From contig CAVXTT010000021.1 of assembly GCA_963764685.1 (NCBI GenBank), positions 186,001-250,000 of the forward strand: DNA of 64,000 bases. Direction: 5' to 3'. The DNA comes from CAVXTT01 sp963764685 (GTDB lineage: Bacteria > Bacteroidota > Ignavibacteria > Ignavibacteriales > Ignavibacteriaceae). Both the position numbers and the translations under genes were made by a program. This document shows, one piece after another, positions 19,112-28,797 of the stretch. Under the pieces are notes generated by a model. It did not search any database. It was not told the DNA's origin and saw only the letters and a program-made list of their open reading frames with translations. How positions within the stretch are numbered: position 1 is the stretch's first letter; each line of letters opens with the position of its first letter.

Positions 19112-22100
19112 TTACTTGATTAAAATCATTTTCTTAATTGAGTAGAACTCGCCGGCGGATAATGTGTAATAATAGATTCCGCTTGATAAATTGCTTCCAT
19201 TAAATTCATACTGATGATAACCGGCTTCCATTCCGCGGTTTATCATTTCATTAACTTTTTCGCCGAGGCTGTTAAAGAGGAACAGTTTAACATCTGTTCT
19301 TTCGGGAAGTGCAAATTTAATGGTAGTCGAAGGATTGAATGGATTCGGGTAATTCTGCAATAATGCAAAATCTGCCGGACCATTGAGATCGACTTCAATT
19401 TCCTGAGTAAGGGAAATAGTTCCATCGAGATCCAACTGTTCTAATCTGTAGAATACCTTTCCGGCAGTTGTGATCTTATCTCTAAAGCTGTATTCAGAAG
19501 GAGTTGTTTTTGTTCCTGCACCCTCCAAAAAGACTTTTTCTTCCCAGCTCTTCTGGTCATTTGTAACGATGGCTTTACTTATCCTGAATCCGCGGTTATT
19601 TGTTTCAGTTGCAGTATTCCATCTTAAAATTACTTCATCAAATACATTCTCGGCAGTAAAGGACACTAATTCAACCGGAACATAGCTGACCTCCAGAGAT
19701 ATAGGAACGGTAAGTTCCGAATTAGCAGGATCATTGGAATGAAAGACCATATCCATTGAGTAATTGCCGATCTCAAGACCGTCAGAGTTCATCGTCAGAA
19801 CAACTGCTGCGGAGTTTCCGTTGTATAATGTTCCTCCCCAATTGTTTATTGCAAGCCAATCCGGTTCGGCAGCAAACTGAAGAGCAAAGTTATTTTTTAG
19901 ATAGGCAGCATTGTTGGCGACTGTAAGTCCATCGGTACCTGTGAGATTTTCAATCCCTACTGTACAGCTGGTAAGTGTACCGGTAAGTGTTTTATAATAG
20001 ATAATTATCTTACCGTTTGAATGAAATACTACCTGGAAGGTAAGAGAACCTGAGGCTGAATATATTTGCCAGTTGGTAAACTGAATAGTGAACTTATTGG
20101 TTTCATTTTTATAATGAACAGTTCCTGAGGTTCTTCCGTCAAGATCATCCCAGAGTGCACATATCAATCCGTTTGGTAAAGAAGAATTAGGTAGAATTTC
20201 ATTGCTATAGCCAGATACTGATACAGGACTGAAAGTTATGAAGCCGTTAGTGCAGACATACAGCTGGTTCTTATTTTCTCCATAATACTTAAACGGAAAT
20301 CCAATATTGAACGGACCGGCGTGCCCATCATCTAATGCAGTGCTTGAGGTTGTATTCGGTATCCAGTTCGTGACTTGTGTACCTGTCGCGGCTATATCAT
20401 TCCATATATAATCGGGGCCCTGAGGATCATCACTGTCTATCCAGCGATAGCCGAACAGATCGGGACCGCCGCTTCCTTTAACACTTCCGCCGTTATCCTG
20501 TAACTGACCTTTAATATTCTCCTGAACATTGTTACGGCTTAATTGAATTATTTTTGCAGATACAAGGTTAGGGTAAACATTATTTGCCAGTTCAATGGTA
20601 TAATCAAGCGTGGAGTTATAACTGGTAGTATTAGAAAGCAATATAGTGTCTACTTCAACTGCATTAGGCAGCATCAGGCAATGCATAGAATCGGGATTTA
20701 CAGATATATGCGGTGCTCCATAAGTAAGTCCGCCCGGGACATTTGACATAGGTGATTTATTCCCCCACATATCCATCGCTTTAATTGCGCAATAATACGT
20801 AGTACTGAAATTTAATGAGTCGAGTATATAAGTTTTGGGTGTTCCTGCTGTATCTGATTGTCCGCCGAATATTCTCTGCGGAGCATTATTGAACTGAGTC
20901 TCATTGGTAATCGCAGTTGTTGAGTACCTGATATCATAAGCAACCACACCACCGAAGGTTGAATCATATGGTGCTGTCCAATTTAAAGTAAGAGCATTCG
21001 ATGTGACTGTAGGTATTGTAAGATTTGTTATCGGTCCCGGTGCAGTAGTATCCGGAGGGATCTGCCTTACTACCGGTAATGAAGGATCTCCCATAAGATT
21101 ATACATCTCGAGATATCTTAAAACTGTAGGTGTAACGCTTCCATAGTGATTAACAAGATATATTTTCCCTTTGTTGAACATCGGAGTAATCTTTGTGATA
21201 TCATCAACAAACATTGCCTTGAAAACATTCTTTTCAAGAATATCATCCTCATCCCAGTATGAGTTAACAGATGAACCATAAAATGCAGAACCTCCGGTTG
21301 TTGTACGAAGCCAGGTCTCACCGAAACATTCGCTGTAAGTATAATCTCCGGTTATGCAGGCAAATGAATATACAAACGGGAATACAGTATTAGTAAGCGC
21401 CCTTACCTGCGTTTGATTCAAGACAGGACCATCAGCCCAGTATGTTGTTGCACCGTGACCTGAATAGATAGCAAATATCTGGTTATCATTTAATGCAGTA
21501 ATAAGCTGTTCGGTTGTGGCATTATAAGTATGGGTGTACAATTTAAGATTGGTGTAATTAGCAGGTCCGAAATATGTACTGATTACATAATTGTGCGTTC
21601 CTTCGCTGATCGTGTAATTATCGGTTGAAGCCATATAGGCATTCTTCTTTGCAAGGGTTCCGATATATGTTTCCATATACGCAATCTTATTTATTGCATT
21701 CTGCAGTTCGGCAGCAGAGATCACGGAAAACCTGCCTATTGAAGCATCGGCAAAATTATCGGTACCGTCAAGAAGAACATATTTCAGATCGGTCGGGGGG
21801 TTCCCTTCTCCTGATCCTACCCAGTTAGGAATTTTATTTACATCACCGACAAGGAGTATGAACTCAGGACGTATAACAAGATCATTGTATCTTGTCTGAA
21901 TAAAACTTTTAATTGTTGTAGTTGTAGTACCTGTAACAGCAGTGGTAAATAAATCTACCGTATAACCATTGCTTTGTTTCAGATTAACAAATGGTGCGAG
22001 CCCTGCTTCAAATTCCGGTGCAGTAATGATCAAATACCTGATACCTCTCTGGATCCCTGCAGGTATATAGTTTACAAAAACACCATTTAGAAATGACTGC

Positions 22101-22708
22101 ATATCTGCAGACCTGTCGATGTCTCTCTCCTGATCAAAATTAAGCCTTATCCTGAAGCTTCCGGATTTTATGACAGTAAGCTTATTTTCAACAGGGCTAT
22201 ATGAGAAAGGATTTATCCTGATAATAGTACCATTTGCACCGGCAATTACAAACATTTCACCGGTTTGTGAAAATGGTAATGCAATACCGGGAGAATTATA
22301 ATAATCTCTGTTAATGGTAAAAGGACGATCTGCCGGAAGATTTACTTTCTCCCACGGCATCTGGAAAGGGTAAACTTTATTCGATAATGTTATTTCTTCT
22401 TTATTGATGTTCAGAACCTGAACCGAGGGGTTGGTTTCTTTTATAGATACATTTAAATTGAAAGAAAATATCGGCAGCTGCGGCAATCCCGGATCAGAAG
22501 TGGTACCATAATCTGGTATAACAAAGTTTATATAATCTTCCCCCTCTGCATTTATAAACTCTGTCTGGTAATCGGGTAAGGTAAAGTTTACAATATAGTC
22601 CTTACCTTCCTTAACTAAATTGATACCATTGTAACCGCTCTGAGCGGATGTCATTTCCGAAAACGGAAAGAAGAAAAGAATCGCAAGTAAGACGAATAAC
22701 CTTTTCAT
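19112..22708 (-). CDS. Secreted C25 (gingipain-like) cysteine peptidase with T9SS sorting domain, copy 2
   Basis: 1198 residues, a paralogue of the downstream gene with the same domain order. Signal peptide MKRLFVLLAILFFFPFSEMT, propeptide-like region, C25 domain with the catalytic His in AIYSGHGATTYWADG (about residue 416) and Cys in FACITGDYTYSECF (about 451), FnIII-like segment (PGPITNLTIPTVTSNALTLN), beta-sandwich region with GGPDLFGYRWIDSDD, and a T9SS tail with ALLQNYPNPFNPSTTIKFAL ending MILIK. The paralogues differ most in the propeptide and active-site surroundings, so substrate specificity may differ. Start ATG at 22708; the upstream gene is the HATPase fragment. Confidence 0.92.
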   Translation of the reverse strand: MKRLFVLLAILFFFPFSEMTSAQSGYNGINLVKEGKDYIVNFTLPDYQTEFINAEGEDYINFVIPDYGTTSDPGLPQLPIFSFNLNVSIKETNPSVQVLNINKEEITLSNKVYPFQMPWEKVNLPADRPFTINRDYYNSPGIALPFSQTGEMFVIAGANGTIIRINPFSYSPVENKLTVIKSGSFRIRLNFDQERDIDRSADMQSFLNGVFVNYIPAGIQRGIRYLIITAPEFEAGLAPFVNLKQSNGYTVDLFTTAVTGTTTTTIKSFIQTRYNDLVIRPEFILLVGDVNKIPNWVGSGEGNPPTDLKYVLLDGTDNFADASIGRFSVISAAELQNAINKIAYMETYIGTLAKKNAYMASTDNYTISEGTHNYVISTYFGPANYTNLKLYTHTYNATTEQLITALNDNQIFAIYSGHGATTYWADGPVLNQTQVRALTNTVFPFVYSFACITGDYTYSECFGETWLRTTTGGSAFYGSSVNSYWDEDDILEKNVFKAMFVDDITKITPMFNKGKIYLVNHYGSVTPTVLRYLEMYNLMGDPSLPVVRQIPPDTTAPGPITNLTIPTVTSNALTLNWTAPYDSTFGGVVAYDIRYSTTAITNETQFNNAPQRIFGGQSDTAGTPKTYILDSLNFSTTYYCAIKAMDMWGNKSPMSNVPGGLTYGAPHISVNPDSMHCLMLPNAVEVDTILLSNTTSYNSTLDYTIELANNVYPNLVSAKIIQLSRNNVQENIKGQLQDNGGSVKGSGGPDLFGYRWIDSDDPQGPDYIWNDIAATGTQVTNWIPNTTSSTALDDGHAGPFNIGFPFKYYGENKNQLYVCTNGFITFSPVSVSGYSNEILPNSSLPNGLICALWDDLDGRTSGTVHYKNETNKFTIQFTNWQIYSASGSLTFQVVFHSNGKIIIYYKTLTGTLTSCTVGIENLTGTDGLTVANNAAYLKNNFALQFAAEPDWLAINNWGGTLYNGNSAAVVLTMNSDGLEIGNYSMDMVFHSNDPANSELTVPISLEVSYVPVELVSFTAENVFDEVILRWNTATETNNRGFRISKAIVTNDQKSWEEKVFLEGAGTKTTPSEYSFRDKITTAGKVFYRLEQLDLDGTISLTQEIEVDLNGPADFALLQNYPNPFNPSTTIKFALPERTDVKLFLFNSLGEKVNEMINRGMEAGYHQYEFNGSNLSSGIYYYTLSAGEFYSIKKMILIK

Positions 22709-22738
22709 TTTTTACCCTTATGTTAAAAAGAACAATAA

Positions 22739-23062
22739 TTAGTTAACACTCTGCTGGGGGAACCATAGTTTGAATGAGGCTCCTTTATTAAATTCAGATT
22801 CAACTTCAATTCTGCCGGAATAAGCATCAACAATCCTTTTGATAATTGATAACTCTAAGCCGGTACCGCTTGTTTTTTTTGTATTCTCATTATTCGCACG
22901 GAAGAACTCAGTAAACAGTTTTTTCTTCTCTTCCGGCTTTAATCCTATACCTGTATTCTTAACCTCGAGTAAAATGTTACCCCCTTTAGCAGTAAGCATA
23001 ATACCTATCGTACCTTTTATTCTGTTATATTTGATTGCATTTGTTATCAGGTTGGTTATCAT
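22739..23062 (-). CDS. Stand-alone HATPase_c domain (histidine kinase fragment)
   Basis: 107 residues containing only the ATP-binding domain of a histidine kinase: N box NLITNAIKYNR, D box LEVKNTGIGLKPEE, F box FTEFFRANN, G box TSGTGLELSIIKRIVDAYSG. The phospho-accepting HisKA helix is missing. Its ATG overlaps the stop of the response regulator in ATGA, so translation is probably coupled. It may be the end of a larger receiver-kinase whose middle was deleted, or a genuine small ATPase partner. The G box reads GLEL rather than the usual GLGL. Confidence 0.8.
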   Translation of the reverse strand: MITNLITNAIKYNRIKGTIGIMLTAKGGNILLEVKNTGIGLKPEEKKKLFTEFFRANNENTKKTSGTGLELSIIKRIVDAYSGRIEVESEFNKGASFKLWFPQQSVN

Positions 23063-23460
23063 ACAGTATCAGCTTCAAGCAGAAGGACCCGTCTGTCGCA
23101 GCCGGGTTTAAGCTGCTGGAGAAGTTCTTCAGGGGTAAAAGGTTTCGGTAAGTAACTATATGCACCCACTCTTGCCGATTCTGCGGCAGTCTCATAACTG
23201 GCACGTGCAGTTGCAATGAAACAGATAGTATTTGGATGCACTTTTTTTATTTCTTTCAATACCTGGATACCGTCGATATCCGGTATTTTCAAATCTATAA
23301 TGGCCAGATCAAAATCTTCTCCCGTACCGGACTCGATCCCCGCATAGCCGTTTTCGGCTGTCCTGACTTTAAATCTTTGTTCAAGCAGACGCCGGATACC
23401 CGTCCGAAGGCCTTTTTCGTCTTCAACGATCAGGATGCCCGGTTTACCATTATTTTGCAT
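23059..23460 (-). CDS. Response regulator receiver protein
   Basis: 133 residues, receiver domain: acidic pocket ILIVEDEKGLRTGIRRLL, phospho-Asp in LAIIDLKIPDIDG, Thr in FIATARAS and Lys in YLPKPFTPEELL. After the domain it continues only about 20 residues (CDRRVLLLEADTV) and stops. In related receiver-kinase hybrids this LLLEA helix leads into a kinase module; here an HATPase-only ORF follows with a 4-nt overlap. No output domain. ATG at 23460. Confidence 0.88.
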   Translation of the reverse strand: MQNNGKPGILIVEDEKGLRTGIRRLLEQRFKVRTAENGYAGIESGTGEDFDLAIIDLKIPDIDGIQVLKEIKKVHPNTICFIATARASYETAAESARVGAYSYLPKPFTPEELLQQLKPGCDRRVLLLEADTV

Positions 23461-23519
23461 ATCAAACTTAACTCATTTCAGAACAAAAAGTTCTATTTTT
23501 CTGCCGTGCGTAATAATTT

Positions 23520-23666
23520 TCAAGCTTCTGCTTCAGATGCATTAATTACAATCGGTTTACTTAACAATCCATCACTCTCCTCATCTGCAGAAAAACCAAA
23601 CTTAAAATATTTCGCCATGCATTTTTTCCTCTGCTTAGCTCTGTACTTATTCATTTTAAGTGCCAT
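23520..23666 (-). CDS. Possible small basic ORF (48 aa), uncertain
   Basis: An ATG at 23666 opens 48 codons rich in Lys/Arg at the start (MALKMNKYRAKQRKKCMAKY) and acidic later (FSADEESDGLLSKP). It points the same way as the response regulator and ends 59 nt before it. There is no clear ribosome site and no recognised family; it may be chance. The rest of the gap to hydF (23667-23924) shows only AT-rich DNA. Confidence 0.25.
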   Translation of the reverse strand: MALKMNKYRAKQRKKCMAKYFKFGFSADEESDGLLSKPIVINASEAEA

Positions 23667-23924
23667 TAAAAGATGTGTTTAAGTAAAAATTTGAATATCT
23701 AAAGTTTCAATTTCTTAGGAGTGAAAATTTTTTTATCAAAAGAGAAAAGTGGTAAGTTGTTGAATAGCAATGATTTATGAATGTAAACCTATACACAATA
23801 TAAACTGTTATATCTGACCGGGTAAGTTAAAATAAAGGAGGAGATCAACAGGATCCTGCATGAAATCGTTAATGGGAACTAAATTGGCAGGTTATTTTTT
23901 GAGCCGATCACCTGACTTAAAAAT

Positions 23925-25163
23925 TTATCCGACCAGCTGTGCTTTCTCCATCAGGTTCCATTCGAATAACGCATCGTGGAAGGGACGGATAACTCTAGGT
24001 AGGGCACCGTGCATATATGAAATCAACAAGCCGTAATTAACGATCGGCACATCCATTAATCTTGCTTCATTTGTTCTCATCTGCATTGCCTTGCGTGAAA
24101 GCATACAGCCGCCGCAATGAATGATAAGCTTATAATTTGAAAGATTCTCCGGAAACTCTATACCTCCGGTTACATCGATATCAAGATTCTTACCTGTGTG
24201 GTGACGCAGCCATCTTGGAATTTTTATTCTGCCGATATCATCATCCTGCGGGTGATGAGAACAGGCTTCGGCAACTAAAACCTTATCGCCGTCATTTAAA
24301 GTGTTAATAACTTTTAATCCGCGCATATACTCAACAAGATCGCCTTTATGCCGTGCCATCAGGATGGAGAATGTTGTAAGCTTTACTTTTTCAGGAACAT
24401 CCTCTGCTACACGTTTTATTGCCTGGCTGTCGGTGATTACAAGATCAGGAGGAATCTTAAGGTTGTACAAAGCTGCTCTTAACTCTCTGTCCTTAACTAC
24501 CATCACAATTGTATCCTCATCCAGAGCCTCCCTTATTGCCTGGACCTGCGGAAGGATCAACCTTCCCTTTGGTGCTCCAAGATCTATAGGAACAACCATT
24601 ATTACCACGTCACCCGGATTAACTACATCCCCAATAAGCGGAGGTTCTGATTCACGGGGTAAATGCCGTATCAAATTTTTCCTGAAGGCATCGATACCTA
24701 CTTTTTCCTTGCAGGACATTTCAAAATGTATCGCCTTAAAGTTTGTTATCTCTTCAAGAAGCCTGGGATTAACACCGAACTCTACTTTGTTGATTGCAAT
24801 TACATATGGAATGGAAATTTTATCAAGGTAAAGAAGCAGTTCTATCTCTTCAGTTGATAAGGTCTCGCGTGCATCGAGCACAACTACGACAAAATCGGCT
24901 GATGAAATAGCTTTTATGGTCTTACTTATTCTCTTCTGACCGAGTTCACCGATATCGTCAATACCGGCTGTATCGATCAATACTACAGGTCCGTAGGGGA
25001 GAAGCTCAATTGCTTTTTTAACAGGATCAGTGGTCGTGCCAGGCACATCACTGATTATTGATATGTTCTGTCCCGTGAAGGCATTAATAAGAGAAGATTT
25101 TCCTGAATTTCTTCTGCCTGCAAAGACTATATGTTTTCTTTCTGAGTTTGGTACTGAATTCAT
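23925..25163 (-). CDS. hydF: [FeFe]-hydrogenase H-cluster maturation GTPase HydF
   Basis: Scaffold GTPase on which the 2Fe subcluster is assembled before transfer to HydA. 412 residues. GTPase domain: P-loop GRRNSGKSSLI (about residue 16), switch TTTDPVKK, Walker B VLIDTAGIDDIGE, and INKVE as G4. A dimerisation region follows, and then the C-terminal cluster domain with SHHPQDDDIGR and HCGGCM, supplying the HydF His/Cys ligands. ATG at 25163. It diverges from hydG; the 280-bp gap probably holds both promoters. The structural hydrogenase lies about 9 kb away on the same strand. Confidence 0.96.
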   Translation of the reverse strand: MNSVPNSERKHIVFAGRRNSGKSSLINAFTGQNISIISDVPGTTTDPVKKAIELLPYGPVVLIDTAGIDDIGELGQKRISKTIKAISSADFVVVVLDARETLSTEEIELLLYLDKISIPYVIAINKVEFGVNPRLLEEITNFKAIHFEMSCKEKVGIDAFRKNLIRHLPRESEPPLIGDVVNPGDVVIMVVPIDLGAPKGRLILPQVQAIREALDEDTIVMVVKDRELRAALYNLKIPPDLVITDSQAIKRVAEDVPEKVKLTTFSILMARHKGDLVEYMRGLKVINTLNDGDKVLVAEACSHHPQDDDIGRIKIPRWLRHHTGKNLDIDVTGGIEFPENLSNYKLIIHCGGCMLSRKAMQMRTNEARLMDVPIVNYGLLISYMHGALPRVIRPFHDALFEWNLMEKAQLVG

Positions 25164-25443
25164 TATCCCCGTTCCCTTTGTCTCTATTACTTGAGGGTAC
25201 GATATTTTTTTTATAAAAATTCAAAAAGTATTCCACAGCGCTTTTAATACGATTTCATTAAAAAGCAGTTAAAAGATTTCATTAATCAGAAAAATGATTC
25301 TCTGATTCAAGAATTTTAATCCTTTTTATCAAGGATTTAAGCTTAATCTACAATAGCCGGATGGTATGTTTATTGATTTTTGCCTCAATGTGAACCGGGA
25401 AATTTTGAATTTCCCCTGCTACAAAGAAAAAAGAGGTACTCAA

Positions 25444-26837
25444 ATGCATTTTATTGATGAAAATTATATTGACTCCCTGCTGCACGATGAATCACTCCAC
25501 GATGAAAAATATCAGAACGAAATCATAGATAAAGCGTCCGAAGCCAAAGGATTAAATTTAAGGGAAAGTGCTGCTCTCCTTAATACTTCTTCTCCCGATC
25601 TGACGGATAAATTATATCATACAGCAAAAGAAGTTAAGGAAAAAATTTACGGGAACAGACTTGTTATGTTTGCTCCTTTATATCTTACAAACCTTTGTGT
25701 AAATAACTGTCTCTACTGTGCATTCCGTAAAGACAATAAGGGACTTGATCAGAAAAACCCTTACCATTGATGAGATCGAGTCGGAAGTAACATTTTTAAT
25801 TAACCAGGGACAGAAGCGCCTTCTGCTGGTCTGCGGAGAACATCCTAAAAAAGCAAGTATGGAGTATATCGGGGAAGCTATAGAACGGATTTACAAGATA
25901 AATATTAATGGCAATAATATACGGAGAGTAAACGTTAATGCCGCACCGTTATCTATTGATGATTTTAAGAGATTAAAGAATTTCGGCATCGGTACGTACC
26001 AGTGTTTCCAGGAGACATACCATTTTAAGACTTATATGACGATGCATCCCGATGGTCCTAAAAGAGATTACACCTTCAGGTTATTTGCTATGGACAGAGC
26101 CCTTCAGGCAGGCATTGATGATGTAGGTATCGGGGCATTATTCGGATTAACAGATTATAAATTTGAAACACTTGCACTCCTCTCCCACGCTTTTGATCTT
26201 GATTACAAATTCGGAGTAGGACCGCATACAATTTCCATCCCCAGGCTTGAACCTGCACTAAATGCACCTGCAGCGCTTCATCCTCCTCACGCGGTTGATG
26301 ATATTTCTTTCAAAAAATTAATATCAGTAATACGATTAGCAGTGCCTTATACAGGAATCATTCTTTCAACACGCGAAAGAGCAGAACTCAGAAGAGAACT
26401 GTTCACAGTAGGAGTTTCCCAGATCAGTGCAGGAAGCCGTACAGCCCCTGGAAGTTATAAAGAGACAAGAGAAAGTCTGCACGAGCACGAATTAGAACAA
26501 TTCCAGCTTGGGTGACCACAGACCTCTCGATGAGGTTGTACGTGATGTTACTTCTTTAGGTTATATGCCGAGCTTCTGCACCGCCTGCTACCGTTCGCAC
26601 AGAACAGGGGACCGTTTTATGGAGCTTGCCAAATCAGGAGATATCGGAAAGATATGCGTCCCGAATGCAATGACAACATTCCAGGAATATCTTAATGATT
26701 TTGCCTCTGAAGAAACGAAGAAAGCAGCAGATAAATTTTTGAAGGCAGAGATGGAAACTCTTTCTCCAACGGCAAAGAAGAAAGTAAATAAAATGATTGA
26801 ACGTGTTAATAGCGGGGAAAGGGACGTGTACCTTTAA
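25444..26837 (+). CDS. hydG: [FeFe]-hydrogenase maturase HydG, radical SAM tyrosine lyase (two frameshifts)
   Basis: Cleaves tyrosine to give the CO and CN- ligands of the H-cluster. Radical SAM motif CVNNCLYC (about residue 86) and C-terminal auxiliary cluster motif FCTACYRSHRTGDRFMELAK...ICVPNA (CX2CX22C). Frames shift near 25735 (after FRKDNKG) and near 26512 (after HELEQFQLG, before DHRPLDEVVRDV). Joined length is about 464 residues, typical of HydG. ATG at 25444 with AGAGG upstream is preferred over the longer reading from 25366, which adds residues not seen in the family. hydE begins 2 nt after its stop. Confidence 0.95.
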
Positions 26838-26839
26838 GC

Positions 26840-27868
26840 ATGAATATCGAATCCCTTCTTAAAAAAGCTGAGCTTTCAAGAGAGGAAATAATTAAGCTCC
26901 TCTCAATTGACGGCAGCAGAGATCTTCAGAAGCTTCTTAAAAAAGCCGATGATGTAAGAAAGGAATACTGCGGTGAAGAAGTACACCTCAGGGGAATTAT
27001 TGAACTTTCAAACAACTGTGAACAGAACTGTCTCTACTGCGGCATCAGGAAATCCAACGAATCTATGATCCGTTACCGGATGACTAAGGAAGAAATACTA
27101 AAAACGACAAAGTCCATAATCAAATCCGGTATAAGAACTGTTGTGCTTCAATCGGGAGAGGACCCCGGATATTCAGGTAAAGATATAGAAGAGATCATTC
27201 TGCTGATAAGAAATGAAACCGATGCAGCAATAACACTAAGCCTGGGAGAACGCCATTATGATGATTATATCCTCTGGAAAAATGCAGGCGCCGACAGGTA
27301 CCTGCTGAAGCACGAAACTGCAAATGCCCGTTTATATTACATAATTCACCAGAAGCAGAAGCTTCAGGAAAGAATTGATCACCTTATATTTCTTGACAGC
27401 ATAGGATTTCAGATAGGGAGCGGAAATATTATCGGACTCCCCGGGCAGACCATTGAAGATATCGCTGATGATATCCTGTTATGTAAAGAATTGAATGTCG
27501 ATATGGCATCATTCAGTCCCTTTATCTCCTCACCGGAATCACCTTTCAGGGGAAGCAAAAACTGTGATGTTACTCTTGCCCTTAAGACAATGGCTGTTGG
27601 AAGGATTGTTCTGAAAGATGCCCATATGCCTTCAACTACCGCTCTTGCAACACTTGATCCTGCAGGAAGACAAAAAGGATTAATGGCAGGGGCCAATGTA
27701 GTAATGCCGAATTTTACCCCTCCCCCCTACAGGGAGAATTATAAGATCTATCCCAACAATAAAAGAGTATCTTCAAACCATTCATTCGACCGCGCATCCC
27801 TCGAATTTATGATAACCTCAATCGGAAGAACTATCTCAGACGCCCGCGGGGACACTCTTAAAAAATAG
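26840..27868 (+). CDS. hydE: [FeFe]-hydrogenase maturase HydE, radical SAM
   Basis: Radical SAM enzyme acting in formation of the dithiomethylamine bridge/iron synthon of the H-cluster. 342 residues, intact. Motif CEQNCLYCGIRKSN (about residue 56), then TTVVLQSGEDPGYSG-like block (here RTVVLQSGEDPGYSG), NAGADRYLLKHETAN and IGFQIGSGNIIGLPGQT. These match HydE rather than BioB or PylB. ATG at 26840, 2 nt after hydG. With hydG and the divergent hydF it completes the maturation set. Confidence 0.95.
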   Translation: MNIESLLKKAELSREEIIKLLSIDGSRDLQKLLKKADDVRKEYCGEEVHLRGIIELSNNCEQNCLYCGIRKSNESMIRYRMTKEEILKTTKSIIKSGIRTVVLQSGEDPGYSGKDIEEIILLIRNETDAAITLSLGERHYDDYILWKNAGADRYLLKHETANARLYYIIHQKQKLQERIDHLIFLDSIGFQIGSGNIIGLPGQTIEDIADDILLCKELNVDMASFSPFISSPESPFRGSKNCDVTLALKTMAVGRIVLKDAHMPSTTALATLDPAGRQKGLMAGANVVMPNFTPPPYRENYKIYPNNKRVSSNHSFDRASLEFMITSIGRTISDARGDTLKK

Positions 27869-28004
27869 CCCTGAGGTACTGAAGCGCAGGTGTATTCATA
27901 ACAAATTTTTTGACAAACATTTCATTTACACTTAGGCCATACTTCGCTCCAGATAATAAGTAAACAGCTTCATCATGGCTTATAAAGTGCTTCCTGATAG
28001 TCAT
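27858..28004 (-). CDS. Possible small ORF (48 aa) convergent with hydE, uncertain
   Basis: ATG at 28004 opens 48 codons with a plausible helical composition (MTIRKHFISHDEAVYLLSGA, LSVNEMFVKKFV) and ends inside the last codons of hydE. It is preceded by a second short ORF (about 25 codons) whose stop overlaps its ATG, so the pair may be one frameshifted gene or a remnant. No ribosome site and no known family. The remaining gap to 28232 shows no other signal. Confidence 0.25.
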   Translation of the reverse strand: MTIRKHFISHDEAVYLLSGAKYGLSVNEMFVKKFVMNTPALQYLRAIF

Positions 28005-28232
28005 TTTAATAGAGGATGAAGCTCTTTACCAGCACTTTTCCAGCCATTACTTAATTTTCCAGGGCGATTTGTGATCATAGTAAAAACAAAATATTTTACT
28101 AAAGTTTTAATCCCGCGCCGTAAGGCACTATTGAAGATGTGATAACCGGGGGTACAGGGGATAGATTTGACCCGGATGTTTAGATACTGCGGAACGTTTG
28201 ATAACCTTTCCTTACATCCGAGGTCCGAACTT

Positions 28233-28790
28233 CTATTTGGTCAGCTCCTCTTCATTTTCCGCATACAGTGCAAGACTATTGTTAATAATTTTATATGCCT
28301 GCTCTTTGCCGAGGAATTCCTGTACAATAACGTGCTTGTTCTCGAGTTTCTTATAATCTTCAAAGAAACGGCGTAATTCAACAACTGCATGGGGAGGAAG
28401 CTCTGTTATGTCGTTTATATAATTTACCGACATATCATTATTGGCAACAGAAATGATCTTATCATCAAGTTCATCATCATCGATCATATGCATAACGCCA
28501 ATAACCTTTGATTCAATAATACAGAGTGGATCCACATCTATTGAACAGATTACAAGTATATCCAGCGGATCTTTATCATCGCAGTATGTCCTGGGAATAA
28601 ATCCATAATTTGCAGGATAGTGTACTGCAGAAAAAAGTACACGGTCAAGCCTCAGCAGCCCGCTTTCCTTATCAAGCTCGTACTTTGCCTTTGAGCCCTT
28701 TGATATCTCGATAATGCTGTTCACACATACGGGCACAGAATCGCCGGGACTAACACAATGCCAGGGGTTGAAATCACTATGCTTTAACAT
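28233..28790 (-). CDS. ppa: Inorganic pyrophosphatase (family I)
   Basis: Soluble Mg-dependent enzyme hydrolysing pyrophosphate and pulling biosynthetic reactions forward. 185 residues. The family signature DDKDPLDILVI, the substrate-binding start PVCVNSIIEISKGSKAKYEL and the ends VVELRRFFEDYKKLENKHV are present. ATG at 28790 is preceded by AAGGTAAAA next to the antiporter stop, so the two form a short unit on the minus strand. Confidence 0.95.
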   Translation of the reverse strand: MLKHSDFNPWHCVSPGDSVPVCVNSIIEISKGSKAKYELDKESGLLRLDRVLFSAVHYPANYGFIPRTYCDDKDPLDILVICSIDVDPLCIIESKVIGVMHMIDDDELDDKIISVANNDMSVNYINDITELPPHAVVELRRFFEDYKKLENKHVIVQEFLGKEQAYKIINNSLALYAENEEELTK

Positions 28791-28797
28791 TTTTACC

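Noticed and set aside
24301..24831. 176-codon open frame opposite hydF
   Set aside because: Antisense shadow of a clear HydF gene; no ribosome site or family pattern.
25366..25443. Longer N-terminus for HydG
   Set aside because: The extra residues lack family resemblance and the ATG at 25444 has a better ribosome site.
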